NCBI GenBank assembly: GCA_023079485.1 | Contig: CM041097.1 | Location: 18,769,158 to 18,833,157 of the forward strand | From: Archilochus colubris | Lineage: Eukaryota > Chordata > Aves > Apodiformes > Trochilidae | Direction: 5' to 3' | Length of the DNA stretch: 64,000 bases | Shown here: piece after piece, positions 1 to 15,000 of the stretch | Layout of the letters: each line of letters opens with the position of its first letter | Position numbering within the stretch: position 1 is the first letter of the stretch | Program-made: the position numbers and the translations under genes | The notes under the pieces: generated by a model | What the model was told of the DNA's origin: nothing | Databases searched by the model: none | The model's input: only the letters and a program-made list of their open reading frames with translations

Positions 1-70
1 TCAGAAAACCAAAACAGAAGTGTTCGACTCTCCTGGAGAGCTGGGCCCAGTCACAACAGCCCCATCAATG
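1..70 (+). CDS. CHL1: CHL1 exon, N-terminal part of FnIII domain 1 (partial at window edge)
   Basis: Frame 1 reads [20 protein letters not shown], matching the first strands of CHL1 FnIII-1, including the conserved core Trp and an N-glycosylation sequon (NRS). The exon starts before the window. It ends at 70 in phase 1 before a GT at 71 (gtatga, a moderate donor). Confidence 0.93.
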
Positions 71-3000
71 GTATGAGGGGTGGCAGTGGCATCATCTCAC
101 TGGGCTTAGCATTGTGGCAGAAGAAACAAGCCCTGCTCCCAGCCACACTTAATCACTTTTCCTATGACAGTGAATTTGTTCATTTCCATCCTTGTTATTT
201 ATAAGCCTTTTAGACAGGCTCTGCCTTTTTTTAATTATTTTTTTTTAATTTTTAAAAATTTTTTTCCTTGTGTTTTCTTTCTTTTTTTCCTCTCCAGAAT
301 CAATTATAGAGTTTGAAGAGAACCGGTGGGAGCCAGGGAGGTGGCAGGAGCTGAGCAGAGCCCCAGGGAATGACACCTCTGTCCTTTTGGCCCTGGCCCC
401 ATATATCAATTATCAGTTTCGTGTCACATCTGTGAATGCTGTGGGAAGGAGCCAGCCCAGCAAACCCTCACTACGCTATGCAACACCTCCAGCTGGTAAA
501 CACAGCCACCTGCTTTTCACAGTATTATTTTTAGGGTTTTTCTGGGAATAATAGTGTCCTCCTGTGCTTCAGGGAGGGCTGTAAAGAAGTCAGGGTCAGT
601 GCACTGCTTTTCCTGCTCAGTGGCAGCCCAGAGATGCTACAGCAAGGTGGTTGTGCAGGGTGTTTCCTCCAGGGTCCCAGTAGCACCCAGCTGCCCTGAG
701 CTGGATTTGCACCTCAAGCACCCATCACAGCCCTTTGTGGACATCACAGCTGGAGGGGATGTGTGGGGTTTACAGAGAGCCTTCCAGCAGCTCTAAGCTT
801 GTCAAAAATCTCCATTCACAGTGTGATTCTCCAGTCACCATTCTCACTGTGACAGAAGACTTTGTGTCCCTGAAAGTTATTTCAGAGGCCAACTGTTCAA
901 CACAGCATTTGCATTGCCTGGCATTTTCCTTGTTTGGTTGGTTTTTTTTTCCCCCCTTTACTTCAATTTCAGGTCCTCCTTCAGCTTTTCAGTTGTGAGC
1001 ATCCCACTAATGATGCACCTTCTGTTTACTGTCCCCAGAGGGAGTAAAATCTCTACCTCCTAATCCCCCTACATCTGGTGCTTTGAAATCCAAAAGTCAC
1101 AGTTTCATGTGAGCTGGTGCCTTCAACCAGCAAGGGCACTTAGGAATCAAAACTGCATAAGCAATGTGGTTGGGTCACAGCAGCTTTGCTGATCCAAGTA
1201 ATTAATCTCAGGAACGTTTTTTGTTTACGTGTCATTGACTCTCAGTAGTGTTGAAATCAGAAAGATTTTTGCATCCTCTTTTTGCATACATATAGTAAGT
1301 CTGAATAAAACCCAGCCTGTGCAAACTAACCTGGTTGCTTGTGTGGTTTCAGCTCCAGACAAGAATCCAGAAAACATCCGAGTTGAAGCTTCTGAGCCAA
1401 ATGAAATGGTGATGAAATGGGAGGTAAGACAAAGGTGGCCATCAGCACTGCAATTCAGTGGCAGATATTCCTCCCAGTTTCCAAAGCTGTGTGGGATTTA
1501 CCAGGATGTTGTTTTAATACAAATACACTAAAAAACCCAACTATAGCAAACAGATCCTGCGACTTCATCTCTCTTTCCCCTACCTTTCTTTTTAAGGAAA
1601 TATCTGCAAATTGTGTAGATAGGATCCATGATGCTCCTGAAGTCAAAGCTAAAGTTGTGATTGACTTAAACGTGTTCTGGATTTCCTCCCATTCTGATTC
1701 AAAAGTCAATTTTTTTACATCTAACTTTGTATGTTATTAAGAGACAAAAGTCTTGTAAAGCAGAGTGAGACTCCAACAGAGTCCTCTCTTCTTCTGTACA
1801 TCTCGTGTGGCAGAAAGCCCTTAAAAGCACCTCTCCAGAAGGAGCATCCAAGCCCAGGGAGGGAATGCTTTATGCCCAGCTTCTGCCCTTCCAGCTTGGA
1901 GGCTTAAAAGTTATGCAGATATCTTGGCCAGGAGAACATGAGCTTGAATTTTTGCTCCACAAATTAAAGGAGTGTAGATAAAGCTGCTGACTGTGTGTGT
2001 CAAAGGAATTGTGTAAAAGTCTTGAGGATGGTTTCCAGTCTCCAATTTCCCTGGCTTCTGAGCTTGTGGCTTCTGTGCCAACAGTTTAGAGAGATGTATG
2101 TCCCTTCATCTAACACCCATTTCAACAACTGGGGAATAAGTGTATTTTTTGTGTGTCTGGAATGAAACATCATTTACATGAGATTTACTTCTCAATCTGC
2201 TGCTCACAGCAAAGAACAAGAACTGTTTCCCCAGTGTGAATTCATGGGTAAGGCTGTAATGACACCAAAAGGAGATGGCCCTTTTGATCTGGCACCTTGG
2301 ATCTGGATGAGGATTTTTGCTGGCCAGGATCAGGGGAGATATTCCTGCTTCTTGGAAAAGAAACAGGGAGCAATAGGCACCAGGATGGCTGGGAGATGCT
2401 GCTCTGAGCACAGCTTCTTTGAGCAGGGAATGAGCTCCCCCTCGCTGGGAAACCTGGAATCCACTGCTCAGAGAGTGCAGATGTAGAAGCAGTGACTGAG
2501 ACTGAAAGGAGAGAATGGGCTGGAGAGGCTCTGTTAAATCTTATTGAATCATTTAAATGCTGTAAACAGGATCTTTATTCATTTAGGGGCTTTCCTGTGT
2601 GGTTTTCAGAGGAAATGCTGGGCACCAAACATGCTATTTCTGGCAGACAAAGGCTGTGAAATGATGTTAATCTGCCTACTTTGGATTAGGAGACCAGATG
2701 AGCATTAGTGACTGGCTTTTCAGCCAAGGATTTACAGCATTAAAGGAGATCAAAATAAGAGTCAAGCAGTGCTGCAATTTAGCTCGGAAAGAGAAGTTAT
2801 TTTTGAATAGGAATATACTTCTTCAGCTTCTCTTGCAAATCCCCTTCCCCACAAGCTTTGCCATGGAGGTGATTCTCCCAGCAGTGCCTGTTAGCTGTTC
2901 AGTCTACAGGCTCCATGTCCACAGTTATCCTTATACCCTCAGAATAGAAAAATGGGAATTTTTGCAGATCCCCCAGACCTAAATCCCCCTGTGCATGAGG

Positions 3001-6000
3001 ACCACTGATGGGGCACTGCTTTCTGCTGTCACTTGCAAATCAAAGCCATTTCTTTACAGACCTCTGTGTGCAGCTTGGATACATATCAGTTACTATATAT
3101 TTGATACGTGCAATATGTAATTTAAATATTATTAAAAGCAGGCTGCAAGGTGGGAAATACCCACAGCTGTTGCAGTGGACTGAAAAACACAAACCAGTAT
3201 TTTTTGGTTGTGCAGATGAGCAGGCAACTTGATTAATTCAAGAAGTACATTTTTAGAGAAATAAACTCAATTGGAGAATGTCTCATGACTATCCATTGCT
3301 GATAGCTGATATTTAATTAATTAATGTTAATTAGATGGGGACCATTCTGTGATGAATTCTTTAGCTGGCTGGTAAAGAAGAGTAGCACAGCAGTGGCACA
3401 TTAAATGTCCAGGCATAATTTCAAGCATTTGGTGCATGTTTAGGACAAATCTAAATTTTAATGACCCAACTTGCTGCTCTACATAAAGTTCTAAGGTAAA
3501 ACACAGACTTTTGGATTTAATAAAAGGCACACACAGCCTTATTGCCAAAACATACATTTTGGTTGTGCTAGAAGACAGCCAGTTGCCCCTCACATGAGAA
3601 AACAAAGAAAATCTGTGGCAAAACCAAAACTGATGTATGATGTGTGCAGGATTACAGCTGCTAGAAATTAGTCTGGTTTTAAACCAACTCTTTCTCTGCC
3701 TTTCACTCACCCTTCACCTGAAGCCAGGACATTTTTCTTCCAACCATCTTCAAATGACCACAACGGCAAGAAGTTGAAATGCATTTTTTTTCTCCTTTTC
3801 CCTCCCGACATTACAACACACTCTCCAAAATTATCCCTCCTTCCCCCTCTCAGCTGCTGTTTCATGATTACTGCAACAAAAGCAGACAGGATTCCTTTTA
3901 ACTTCTTCTGCAGCCACTGAAACCCCTGGAGAGGAACGGGCCGGGGCTGGAGTACAAAGTCAGCTGGCGGCAGCGGGGGGTGGAGGCGGATTGGAACGAA
4001 GAGGTGGTGAAGAAACATTCCCTGACCCTGAGGAACACCCCCACCTTCGTGCCTTATGAGATCAAAGTCCAAGCAGTAAATAATTTAGGCTCTGCTCCTG
4101 AACCAAATGTTACTGTTGGGTATTCGGGAGAGGATGGTGAGTAGAGGGGAGTTGGGTGTAAAGAATCTCTTGCGATGCAAAGCGGTGGGGTTTGGAGTGA
4201 TGGATTTGGCAGCCCAGGGGCAAAGCTACAGTGATGGGTTAGGCAACCCAGAGGCAAAACTGCTTAAATCCCAGTGCTCAGTGTGAGGGGCTCCATGAGG
4301 CACAGATATGACTGCTCTGGGTGGCAGCTCACTGTGGTCTGAGGGGTTTTTTGGGAAAGGTCACTTGTGCTTTCATTAATCTCAGTCGTTGGTTAATCTG
4401 GAAACCTGTTTGAAGGCCAAAGTCTGTAAGAAGTCTATGAAGTGGAGCAGTCTTTGTGTTGTACTTGGTGGAAAAAAAAGTCTTCAGCCTGTCTGGAGCC
4501 TGATTCAACAGTTTAGCACTGTCAGAAGTTGAGTATCTGGCAGTTATCTACAAACACTGAGGTGCTGGCATTGTAAGTGACTTTAGAGATGATGCCCTGC
4601 TCCCCTGTGTGCTGGGTGTTACCTTGTGCCCTCAGTCCTAGAAGAACAGGTCCTCTCCTCCAGCCTAGATTTCCATCCAGTGGTTTTCCATGGCTCCCAG
4701 GTCGCCTGGCCCCCTCTCAGCCCTCCCTGTTGCTCTGGAGAAGTCTTCTGCCATGAGGCTTTGCTTGGCATCTACTCCTGCTCCATGATCCCTCCCTGGC
4801 TCTTCTCAGTGCCTTCCCACCTCTAATTTTGGACTCTGTCTGGCCCACATGGCATCATCCTGGCCAGATCAGAGAGGATTTCTCCCTTTGCCACCAAATG
4901 GGTGCCCTGGGCTGCTCTGAAATCCCAGCAAGCACTGGTGATGCCCTGTCTCTGCTTGTGCTCTCTGAGCTCCAGCTTCATGGTGGGTTTTATTCCACCA
5001 TTATTTATATTTATTATTTATTATATTCCACCAGGAGAGGTGAACATGTGAGAGGATGGCCCTGCTGAAAGAATTAATGCTGATGCCACACAGGGTACAA
5101 CAGCCCTGCTATGTCCATGGGACTCTGGATAATGTCACTGCTGAGGCCACCCCAACATCTCTGAACAGCTTCTCCCCTTTGCTGTTTACTGCAGATTTGG
5201 AAGACTGGGAATGCATCCAGCTGCACTAAAGAAATGCCAAGCCTCACTGCAGGAAGCCACCTAGTTAAGCCCCAACACCACCAAAAGAAAAGGATTTTTC
5301 TAGGAATTAAGGATTTAAATCAGCCAGGGAATAAACAGCATGGTGGGCAGCTAGCCTGGGGATTCCAGCTTCCCTCACCCTGGATCCAAGTGCTTATTAT
5401 TGCATTTGCAGATCCTCAGCAGCAGAGGCTGAGAGCTGGTGGCAAGGAAGGGCCAGCAAATGGCCCATGTTTAAATTCTGCAATTAATTTGTTTAGTTAA
5501 AGTCAGACAGTTTTAATCCCATGCAGAATCAGAAGTTGTTTTTGTAAAAATAAAACCAACTGACAGTCTGAGTGGCCTCTGGAAAGTCTACAGTGTATTA
5601 ATCCAGCTAAGACAAGCATGTGTTTTGTTGCAATTAAGGTGACCAGAGAGCCACATCCTTGACTTAACCCACCAAGTCCTACATTTAACCCCCTCTAGTC
5701 CATGATTTAACCCCCATATCCCATAGGATATGGCTCCGTGGGAGCTGTGTAGGTCCTGCTGCTCCCACCCCTACAATTTAGCACTTATCAGTGGAAAAAT
5801 CTTCCTTGCAATTCTATTCAATGAATCAAGGCCATTTTTTTCTTTTTTTCAGGCTTTATAATAGCTCTCTGTGTTGTGTAGTGATTAAAATCCTACTGTT
5901 TAATGAGCTTAGTTGTAAAATGAAATAGATTATAAGAAAAAACAAAGCACATCTTTATGATTGCCTTCTTGAGTGCTGTGTTAATATTTTTTTTTTATTC

Positions 6001-9000
6001 TTCTCCCTGCTGTCAGCATTGCTTGAAACAGGAAATCACAAATTTTGGTGTAGAAGTTCCTATACCCCATTGCACCTGAATTCCAGCCCTCAGCACAAAG
6101 CACCAAAATGGCAAAATAATGTTTATTGGCCCATTTTAGCCATTGGATGCAGGTGGAATGGGCTTTCTTCTTGCCTGCAGGGACTGCCACAGCTTGAGCT
6201 AGAAAGCCAAGCCCTGTAGCTGTCAGCAGTGTGAAATCAGCTCTGGCAAACAACTTTAATCTGCAGCACTTTTCACTTTTGTGTTTCCAGTTCCAGATGC
6301 TGCTCCCTCCGGAGTCTCAGTGGAGGTTGTGAACAGCACCTTGGTCAAAGTCTTCTGGTTTGGCATACCAAGGGACAGAGTTCGTGGACATTTAAGAGGC
6401 TATAAGGTTACCAATTTCTCTTTCAATAATTGTATGCAGTTGAATAAGCTATTAAATTAATCCTATATCAAGGACAGATTGTAATTTCTTGCTCCTGGGA
6501 AGGTGAGAGAAATCGATATCGTGTTCAGCCCCATACAACATGATTTGTTATAGAAATGCCAATCTCAATGCAGGTCAGTTGGTGGAAAACAAAAAGCATG
6601 CTGGATGGAAAAAGGCATCACCCAGAGAAACACTTCCTAACGTTTGTAGGAGACAGGAACTATGGGATGATTCCTGGTCTGGAGCCCTTCAGTGAATTCC
6701 GCTTAACAGTTTTGGCTTATAACGGCAAAGGAGATGGCCCAGAAAGCTCCCCTGTTGTGTTTGAAACCCCTGAAGGAGGTAAGACAACATGGGGATATGG
6801 GATGAAGGGACATAAACAGAAGCTGTCCATACCACAAGGCAAGCTGATTTCCTTATTTAAGTGATCGTAAGATCTCCAATATTCATAAACCCCTTCATGA
6901 GAAAGGGGGAGCTGTAGGTGCTGAGCTAAACTAGAACTGGATTTAATAAGTATGTGTGGAAGCAGAGCTGTTCAATCTTCTCTGAAAACTCATCCCTGTC
7001 TCTTCCAGTCCCTGAACAACCACGTTTTCTGAGGATCCTGAACTTTGACAAGGACTCTGTCACCCTGCTGTGGGGACTTCCCAAGAAAGCAAATGGCCAC
7101 CTCACAGGCTACGTTTTGCAGTACCAGATGAGTACGTGCTCATTGCACTTTATTTATTTGAGCATTAATATTAGTTAAGGAAAAAAATAAGTTAAAAAAA
7201 TGTTTATATGTGCAATTATTTAGGAGAATATCTGATGAGGAGGGCAGTTTCTGAAATCAGCATCAGGATGGGTATTTTTGAGCTGGGATGCACACAGAGC
7301 CTCTAGAGGGCAGGCCAAGGACACCTTCCACTGGAAAAGTTTTCCATGGAAGCTCACATTGCTGCCATGCCCTATTCCACATTTATTCATAATTCAGTTA
7401 TTCCATAGCTGCAGATTATACCTAAGGCAGTAATTAAGCAGACCCATAAACTGTAGGTGCATTTACTGAGGGGAAGCCTACTAACACAAAATGATTTGTG
7501 AAGAGAACACTTGGTGACATTTGTTCAGTGTTCACAGATGTCACTGAGGATCTCCTGCCCGTGCAATACCCCAGCAGCAATGCAGACACCTCTGCCCTGA
7601 CTCATGTTGGTTGGCTTCAACACTGATAGTTTGACTTGATGCTCTAGAGGTCCTTTCCAACCTTAATGATTCTTTGTTGTTGAGTAACCACATTGAGACC
7701 CAACTGAACACCAGGGTGGTTCTTTCTTTCTTGCCTCTGAAGGAGCTGAGTAGCTGGGAAGAGACTCTGAGCAGATAACCTCAGGCAAGGTCCAGTGTTG
7801 GTTCCAGATTGCCACACCAGCAGCTGTGAGGTGTGGTGAAAATTCAGGGCATTTTATATGTTCATCAAGGGTCAAACTGGACAGGGATGTGTGCTACCTA
7901 GAAAAAAAAATAACAGGACTGATAACAGGACTGCCCTTTGTCAAGCTGGGTCTGAAGGCTGGATTTTCACTTTGGTTTGGATAACTATGGGCAGAGAGTG
8001 GACCCATTCAGGCAGTTTGGGAGACAGAATTCCTCCTCCAGCTTCCAGTAGTGCCAAGGCAGAGGGAACAAAGCAGAGCAGTCATCCCTTAACTTGCTTG
8101 CAAAGGTTTGCAGATGTTTGGAAGCAAAGCAAGAAGCAATTTACATGTGTTTAATGATCTAGGAGATGGTCACTGTTACCTCCCTCTCAGTGTTTGTAGA
8201 ACCAGAAGGCTTTTGCAGAGCAGTAATAACTCACCCAGTAGTGAGGAGATTGACACAGGGGGGATAAATCCCATCTCAGTGCTCAACAGGAAGGGAGATG
8301 CTGCAGAGTGTGGCAAGATACCCCTTGCCAAAGCTTTCATGCCACTTTTCCTGGCTGTAGCCTTCAGGGATCTGATCTCTGCCCTTTTCCTTGCAGTCAA
8401 TGAAACCCATGAGATTGGCCCTCTGACTGACATCAGCCTCACCAACCACTCCACGCTCAGCTGGAGGCTCTCAGGGCTCAGCTCCAGCACCAAGTACAAG
8501 TTCTATGTCAAGGCTTGTACAGTCAAAGGCTGTGGGAAGGCTCTCACTGAAGAAGGACTGACCATGGCTCAAGGGAGTAAGTGAACAGGCAATGTGTTTT
8601 TAGGCAGAGAAGCTCTAATGATCATGGGAAAATCTATTGAGAATATTCCAGGCTCCTTTGTAATGAGAGGAAATAAATCTGTCTCTCTTTCCACTGGAAT
8701 AATCAATGAACTTTTTGATGTGGCCATGTGGCTCTTTAGAAAAGCAGAGATTAACTCTTGCATTTTGTTCTACCATTTCTGTCTTCTTTTCTCTTTAAGC
8801 CCTACTAGAATAATGGAATTGCATTTAGTTACCAACAGAAAACTGAAGATCTAAATAATCTGTTCTTAGTAATATTATAAAAAAAAACAGTTCTGGCCTT
8901 CTGGGGTAGATGAGGGACTGTCAGCAACATTAGGGGCAGGTATTTGACATGGAAAATCCAGATCAGCAGCAAGCTGACTGCAGTACATTTGAACCATGAT

Positions 9001-12000
9001 TTTGTTATTATTTTATCAGAGGCTGGAAGTGAGTATTTGTGTGCTGCTTACCCTATCCTAAAGCACTGATGTTGAGTAATTTAAAGGAAAATCCCAAGCA
9101 CTGTGTGATAGGTCATCTTTCTCATTCAGATGAAATGAAATAAAATGAATTGTGCTCAGCAATTCTGAAAACTCTACAGTACCAAGGAACCAGCCCTTGC
9201 TATTAATCAGAACCCATTGCTGTGCACTTACCATGGGGAAGGAGAGGGAGAATGTGATAAGAGCCCTGGCTTCATCATTTTTAGCCATGATAACACTCTG
9301 GAACATAGTTGATATTAAAGAGAAAAATGGTTCTTGTTGCACACCATTCTATTGGACTTCTGAGTTGCAGAATCTTTTCAGTTACTGGTAAAACAAGTAA
9401 AAAGTATTTGAAACTCATCTTTTCCCAGTTCAGGATCAAAGCATGAATAGAATCCAATTTCTTGAGTAGTGAAACCCCTTCCCCACTGACCTGTAGCCCC
9501 CAGGCTCCCTGTAGTGTACAGGTACTCAGGTGATGGTAACTAGATGTCTGTCAGCATGGTTTAAAAATCATTCTTCATTAATGAAATTAAAAGCTTTTGT
9601 GGGTTGTTTTTTCTTTTTCCTTCTCCAAGCTAAAAATACACAATTTCATCTACTTTCTTACCTTTTCTGGCCTTCATTGGGCAGCAAAAATACTCTGGTT
9701 TTTGGGCCACTTGAAAGTCTATGACTTAGAATAACCTTGCCAGATTTTATGATACACATCCCTGCCTGATATGCTTAAAAGGAGAGTCCAGGTCTGTGAT
9801 TAATGTGTGTTCCTTGGTCCTCAAGCCACCCTAAATTAGAACACTGCATCTCTCACTGAAATGTCATTAAGAGTTTTGTGTTGTTATTTGCTAGATAAAT
9901 TGTTTGGACATTTTTCAACTGAACATGATACACTGAAAAAAAAAATCACTCTTTTCAGGGACCTTCTTGGGGTTTTAAGCTCTGGTATGTGAAATAAGGT
10001 GATTGCTCAAAATTAAAACAATCTCTCATTTTGAAAGAAGAGAGTGATTTTGAAAGTCAAAGTTTCTCCTTTAAAATGACCCCCTGAAAGGAGAGATCTA
10101 AAATGTGCCCTCTGAAATGAAACTCCCTGACAGAGCACTCCAGGTTTCTCTGGGATTTGATTCACTGTTTCTATATCCACTGTGTTCTGCTTTTAGGAAT
10201 AAAAACATAAAGCTCTCATCTTCATTTTAAGCCTTTGAACTTTGAATAGCTTCCACTGCTGCCTCAGAGCCTTTGCAGCCTGTGCCAAGGGGAGGTCAGG
10301 ATTTTGGGATGCATTCAGCCAGGGAATGGAGACATTGAGCTGGAAGCTATGGCTGGATTCATGTTTTTCACTTGGATCTGCATCTCTGCTGTTGCTTTCA
10401 TTTCTTTGCAGTTCTCCTTGCAAAGTAAAGGTTCTTCCTGCAGTCTGGAATCAAAAATGAAACTCAGCCTCTTTTTTTTTTTTTTTTTTATATGTGAGTA
10501 TGTGTCACCATTAAAAAACAGTGTAGGAAAAACTTGTGCTCAAAATGATAATTTCCCAGCCTGTAATTGATGTGCAGCTCATCTGAAAATGAGTTTGCAG
10601 TGGTGTGAATAACTAAATTTAGTAAAAAAAAAACCCCAATTCCTCTCAGTTAAATATCTGTAACTCCCTGTAGAGAAAAGTGTGTGGATCCAACCCTTTG
10701 TCTGCAACTGCAGCTTCTTCCTCTGGGAATCCACCATTCAGGTTTTTGCCAGGAACACATTCTTTTGGGTTAGCACCACTTGACCAAAGAGTCAAGGAGT
10801 GAATACTGCTGAGAAAAGCCCATTTGGGGCTTATCTCTCTCTTTCTCCATCCTGTAGTGGAGCAGGGGCACATCCTGCATCCTCAGGGGAGCCCTGGGCT
10901 GGGCAGCACCACTTCCTGCAGAGGAGACTCTGTCTGTAGAATTGCTTATCAGAGGAAAACCACACTTTAACATTTGTCTCTTAGATTAAACACAAACCCA
11001 CTGGAATTAGTGAGAAATAGCAGGAGGTGATAATAAAATCTTCCCTTTATAGCATCCTTGGTGCAGGACTCGGCCACAGTGGTGTAGGCAGCAAGTACAA
11101 AGTCAAGGAAATAAAAAATAAAAAATAAAAGTTCTCTTTCTTATGAAAGATCTTAAACCCAGCTAAAATTGCCCAGATATGAGAAGCTGATACATGACCA
11201 GAGATCTTCACCAGTAGTTAATAAAATGCTGCCAATGATCACAAAGAACCTGGGCAAAAGGATATTTGTGTTGTGCTGCAGAATAAATAATAGTTTAATT
11301 TTTGTGGCTTCATCTTGGGATCATTCCACAAAGGAAGGTATTCTGCCTTTAGGAAATGAGTTTATCTCTTTAACTTTTGATTTCCAGGCAAATGACCTAC
11401 AAGGCAATTAATTTTCCCCTTGAAAATGTCAATCCCTCAGTGGTCATTAGCCCTCAGAAACAGAACACAAAATAATAATGTTCTTGCAGAAGTGAAAAAA
11501 ATGAATTTAATATAGCAGCCCTTCTTTAACATAAAGCTGCTTTTCATCTAGCCACCAGTGTTTCTTGAGGATTACTAAACATGTATTACATGATGAGACT
11601 GATTACTATGTGTCCAGAAATTCAAGCCTTAATGAAAAATTCATCCAGAGGAAGCTGTCCAACTGTAGTTTGATTTTAAAGAGAAGCTGGATAATGGGAG
11701 TTCAGTACTTTCATTACATTTCAATGGCAATTGGCACTTAAATCCCACAGGGTTTTTGAAAATCTTTGCCAGAAGGCTCCAACCAACCTTCCTGACACAC
11801 CATAAGATGAGGAGAAAAACCATTTGTAAGAAAACATAAGGGGTTTGTTCTCTTTGCCACCAGCACAGTGAAAAAGGAAAAATACAGAAAAAGGAAAAAT
11901 ACAGATGGCCTTAACCATCTGGAACCACTGGTATTGTTACCAGCAACCCCTAGAATATACCCTGTGTGCTCATGATCAAAAGGATCTGATTCAATCTTGG

Positions 12001-15000
12001 AGAAAAGTTTGGTTTTCTGGCATTTCTACCCCTCTGCTGCCTCCTCTCCAGCCAGGGCACTTGCAGCCCATCAAACCTTGGTGCTGATGCCAGGGTTGGG
12101 AACCCTCCTGCCAGCCTGGGTGCTGCACACAGCCTGGAGGGGAAAAAGAATTTTTAGCAAGAAAAATAAGCATCTTAAATATAATATACTAAAGATATCA
12201 ATCTTGGAGTACTTGCTATTAACTGTTAGGTTTTGGTATTATTATTATTTTTTTCTTTTTCTCATGTCAGCCTGCTCCAGGGTGGTCAGTACAGAGCTAA
12301 AGCAGCAAGAGATGAACAAGCCATACCTTGTCATCTTCTCCCATCTCAGATTTCTCCTACAAATGGCATTCAGGACCAACTAACTCACCTATAAATTCTC
12401 CTCAATAGACTAAACACAGCAAGTTTACTAATCTCTATAGTTTAAAACATCCCTAATATTGCTTGAATTCCCTCCTGCACTAAAGAAGCCCAGAAGATGA
12501 AGGAGGCTGGTGCTGCATATTTATACACTTCTAATAGCCAGGCAGTAGGGGAAAATTAATGAAAGTTCAACTTTCCAGTTCTTGCAGCAGATGTATTTAG
12601 ATAGGGATGGTTATAAATGAAGATGTTGCCCACAATTAGTGTGCAGCTCTTAGACTCCCAGCTCTTTCAAATAAGTAAGTTTTAGAACAGATGTGCTAAC
12701 TTTTGGAGAACTAGCACACTTGTAAGTCTTTGGGGGCAGTTTATATTGTTTTTTCCTTTATACCATAAGCTCCTATAAAAAATGTGTGTTCTCTTGTTCT
12801 CATAAATCTCAAAGCCCAGTAGGAATATTGTAAAATTGCAGTTCAGTGTTTAATGTTCATGCAGGTCCCATGGTATGGCTGATAAATAGTGGGGGGAAGA
12901 TGAGAAGTGCTGGTGATATGCCTTTATTACTAATGTTTCTTCTCCCTTATTGTAGATTAAATCCCTAACCCAGCTGCTTTCAATTTTCTGGAGCTAATTT
13001 CTGCAGCTCACTGACCTTTCAGTATGTTGAGCATTGCTTTATCTGGACATCTTTGCTTTTCTTTTGCAGGATGCTACACTGCTTTTTCTAGCCCAGAACC
13101 AAACACTGCCCCAGTTAGTGATGTTTTCTCCTCTCTGGTGCTCTCTTGAGTGTGTAACACAGAGCAGAAAAAATTGTGTGGAAATCACAGGAATCCCATC
13201 CCTACCCTGGGGCTGAACCTGGCAGAAAAATGGGTTCTTTTCCAGCCATATCCATTCCTCCTTTTTGTTTCTGTTCCAAAAGAAGAGGCTGGGATGAGCT
13301 GGGAATTACTAGGTGGTAGATATGGACTGGTTAAGTTGGTTTAAGAAGATGAACACCTGAAGCACAAGCTGTGAGCTGCTGCTGAGCCTCAGGATGAAGC
13401 ATTTTGCTTTCTAGGAATTAAGCAGAAATGCTTCCTATGGAGAGCTGTGCTGTGTGGCTGTCCTGTCCTGCAGAAGTGTTTTATGGTATTTAATGATAAT
13501 GGGGCTGAAGGTTCACAACAGTTCCTTTTACTTTATGGATGATGTTTCCACTAAATAGGTTTTTCTGATGTCTTGATTTTAGAGCACAGAATTATAATGT
13601 ACCTGTGGTATCCTCTCGTTTCCTTTGCAGACTGTTTAGAATTAATAGCTCTGTTCCACATACTTCATTTAGCCAAAATTTACTGATAGATGGGTTAATT
13701 TATGCTAATAAGTTGTGCTTCAGTACCAGCAGTATTTATTTCAGCTCTTGGTGTCCCAGTGGTCTACTAATTTAACTGCTTATTGTAATACATGTAGTTT
13801 GCTTGGAAAACTTATCTTGAACTGCTGCTTTGATGGTGCCTGGATTTCTGTTAATCTTTTTTCTTTTTATCCTTCAGCTGTCAACTAAGCCTTAATCTCT
13901 GCAAGCTTCTTGCTTTGCTTGTTTACTAGTGGAAGTATTAATGAGCATTATTTTACTGCCAGTGCTAATTGGTCAAGTAGTTTTCAACTTACACCGTGTG
14001 CTCAGTCCTTAGTTTGGATGAGTTTGGATAAAGCAGGCAGATCAGGCAACTGAACACACATCAAGTGTTGGCTTGATGAAGTGCAGCTTCCTAAATGCTT
14101 CTCCTGCACTGGAGAGCAGGGAAAACCCTCCCTTCCAACCCTTGGTTAAACAAAACATCCCCCATGACAACCCAAAATGCTGAATTTGCTTCTAAGAACA
14201 AGCAATGACTGCTATCCTCTGTTGGTGTCCTTTATTCTGTATATTTGTATACCCACAGATGCTATTTTAAACACATTTATTTAATACCCTGCAACTTTAT
14301 TGCAGGCAGAACCAACAGTAACTGTTTTGCAAGTAAAAGGACTCTAAACCTAGAGACTCCTGGAATTTCCTTTCTCCCTCTCCATCAAAATTAAACTCAC
14401 CAGAAGCATTTAAATGCCTGATTAGCCATTTAAAAGCAAATTTCAGCTCTACCTAAAGCCATGCTTTGTGCAGGTGTTGTGGAATTTTAAAGGACATGGA
14501 AAAGCACCATCAGGGGAGACCCAAGTACAAATCCCAGTGATCATTTTTTCCATGGAACACGGAAGAATCAGTTTCCAGATAACAAGCTCTGTGCTTCCCT
14601 GCTGAGCTCTGTTTAATGGGAGAAGCATCAGCCCCCAGATTATCCATACAGTGCGAGCCCCTTTTCAAGTTGTAATTTTTTAAGCCCACGTTAGTTAAAG
14701 CAGATCCATAATCCCCCATCAATATTAACTCTCATCCTGGGAAATGTACAAAACCCTTCATAAACATCAGGATTACTTCACTCTGCTGTTTATGTTATCT
14801 GCTGGGATATTAAAATTGAACGGGGGGAATTTATTTAATTTATTTTTTTTTTTCAGTTTACTGCCTGCTTTTGAAAATCTGATGAGAAATGAAAAAAACT
14901 CCCAACGTGTCTTACATGTGTGCTGCTTCCTTTCTGTGTGACTGTGCATTTCACTGGCCTTTTGTTCAACGAATGCCATTAATCAATATGACTTGAATAT

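Noticed and set aside
8108..8584. A 158-codon frame starting before the CHL1 exon at 8397
   Set aside because: The upstream part is intron running in frame through the acceptor; similarity to CHL1 begins exactly at 8397.
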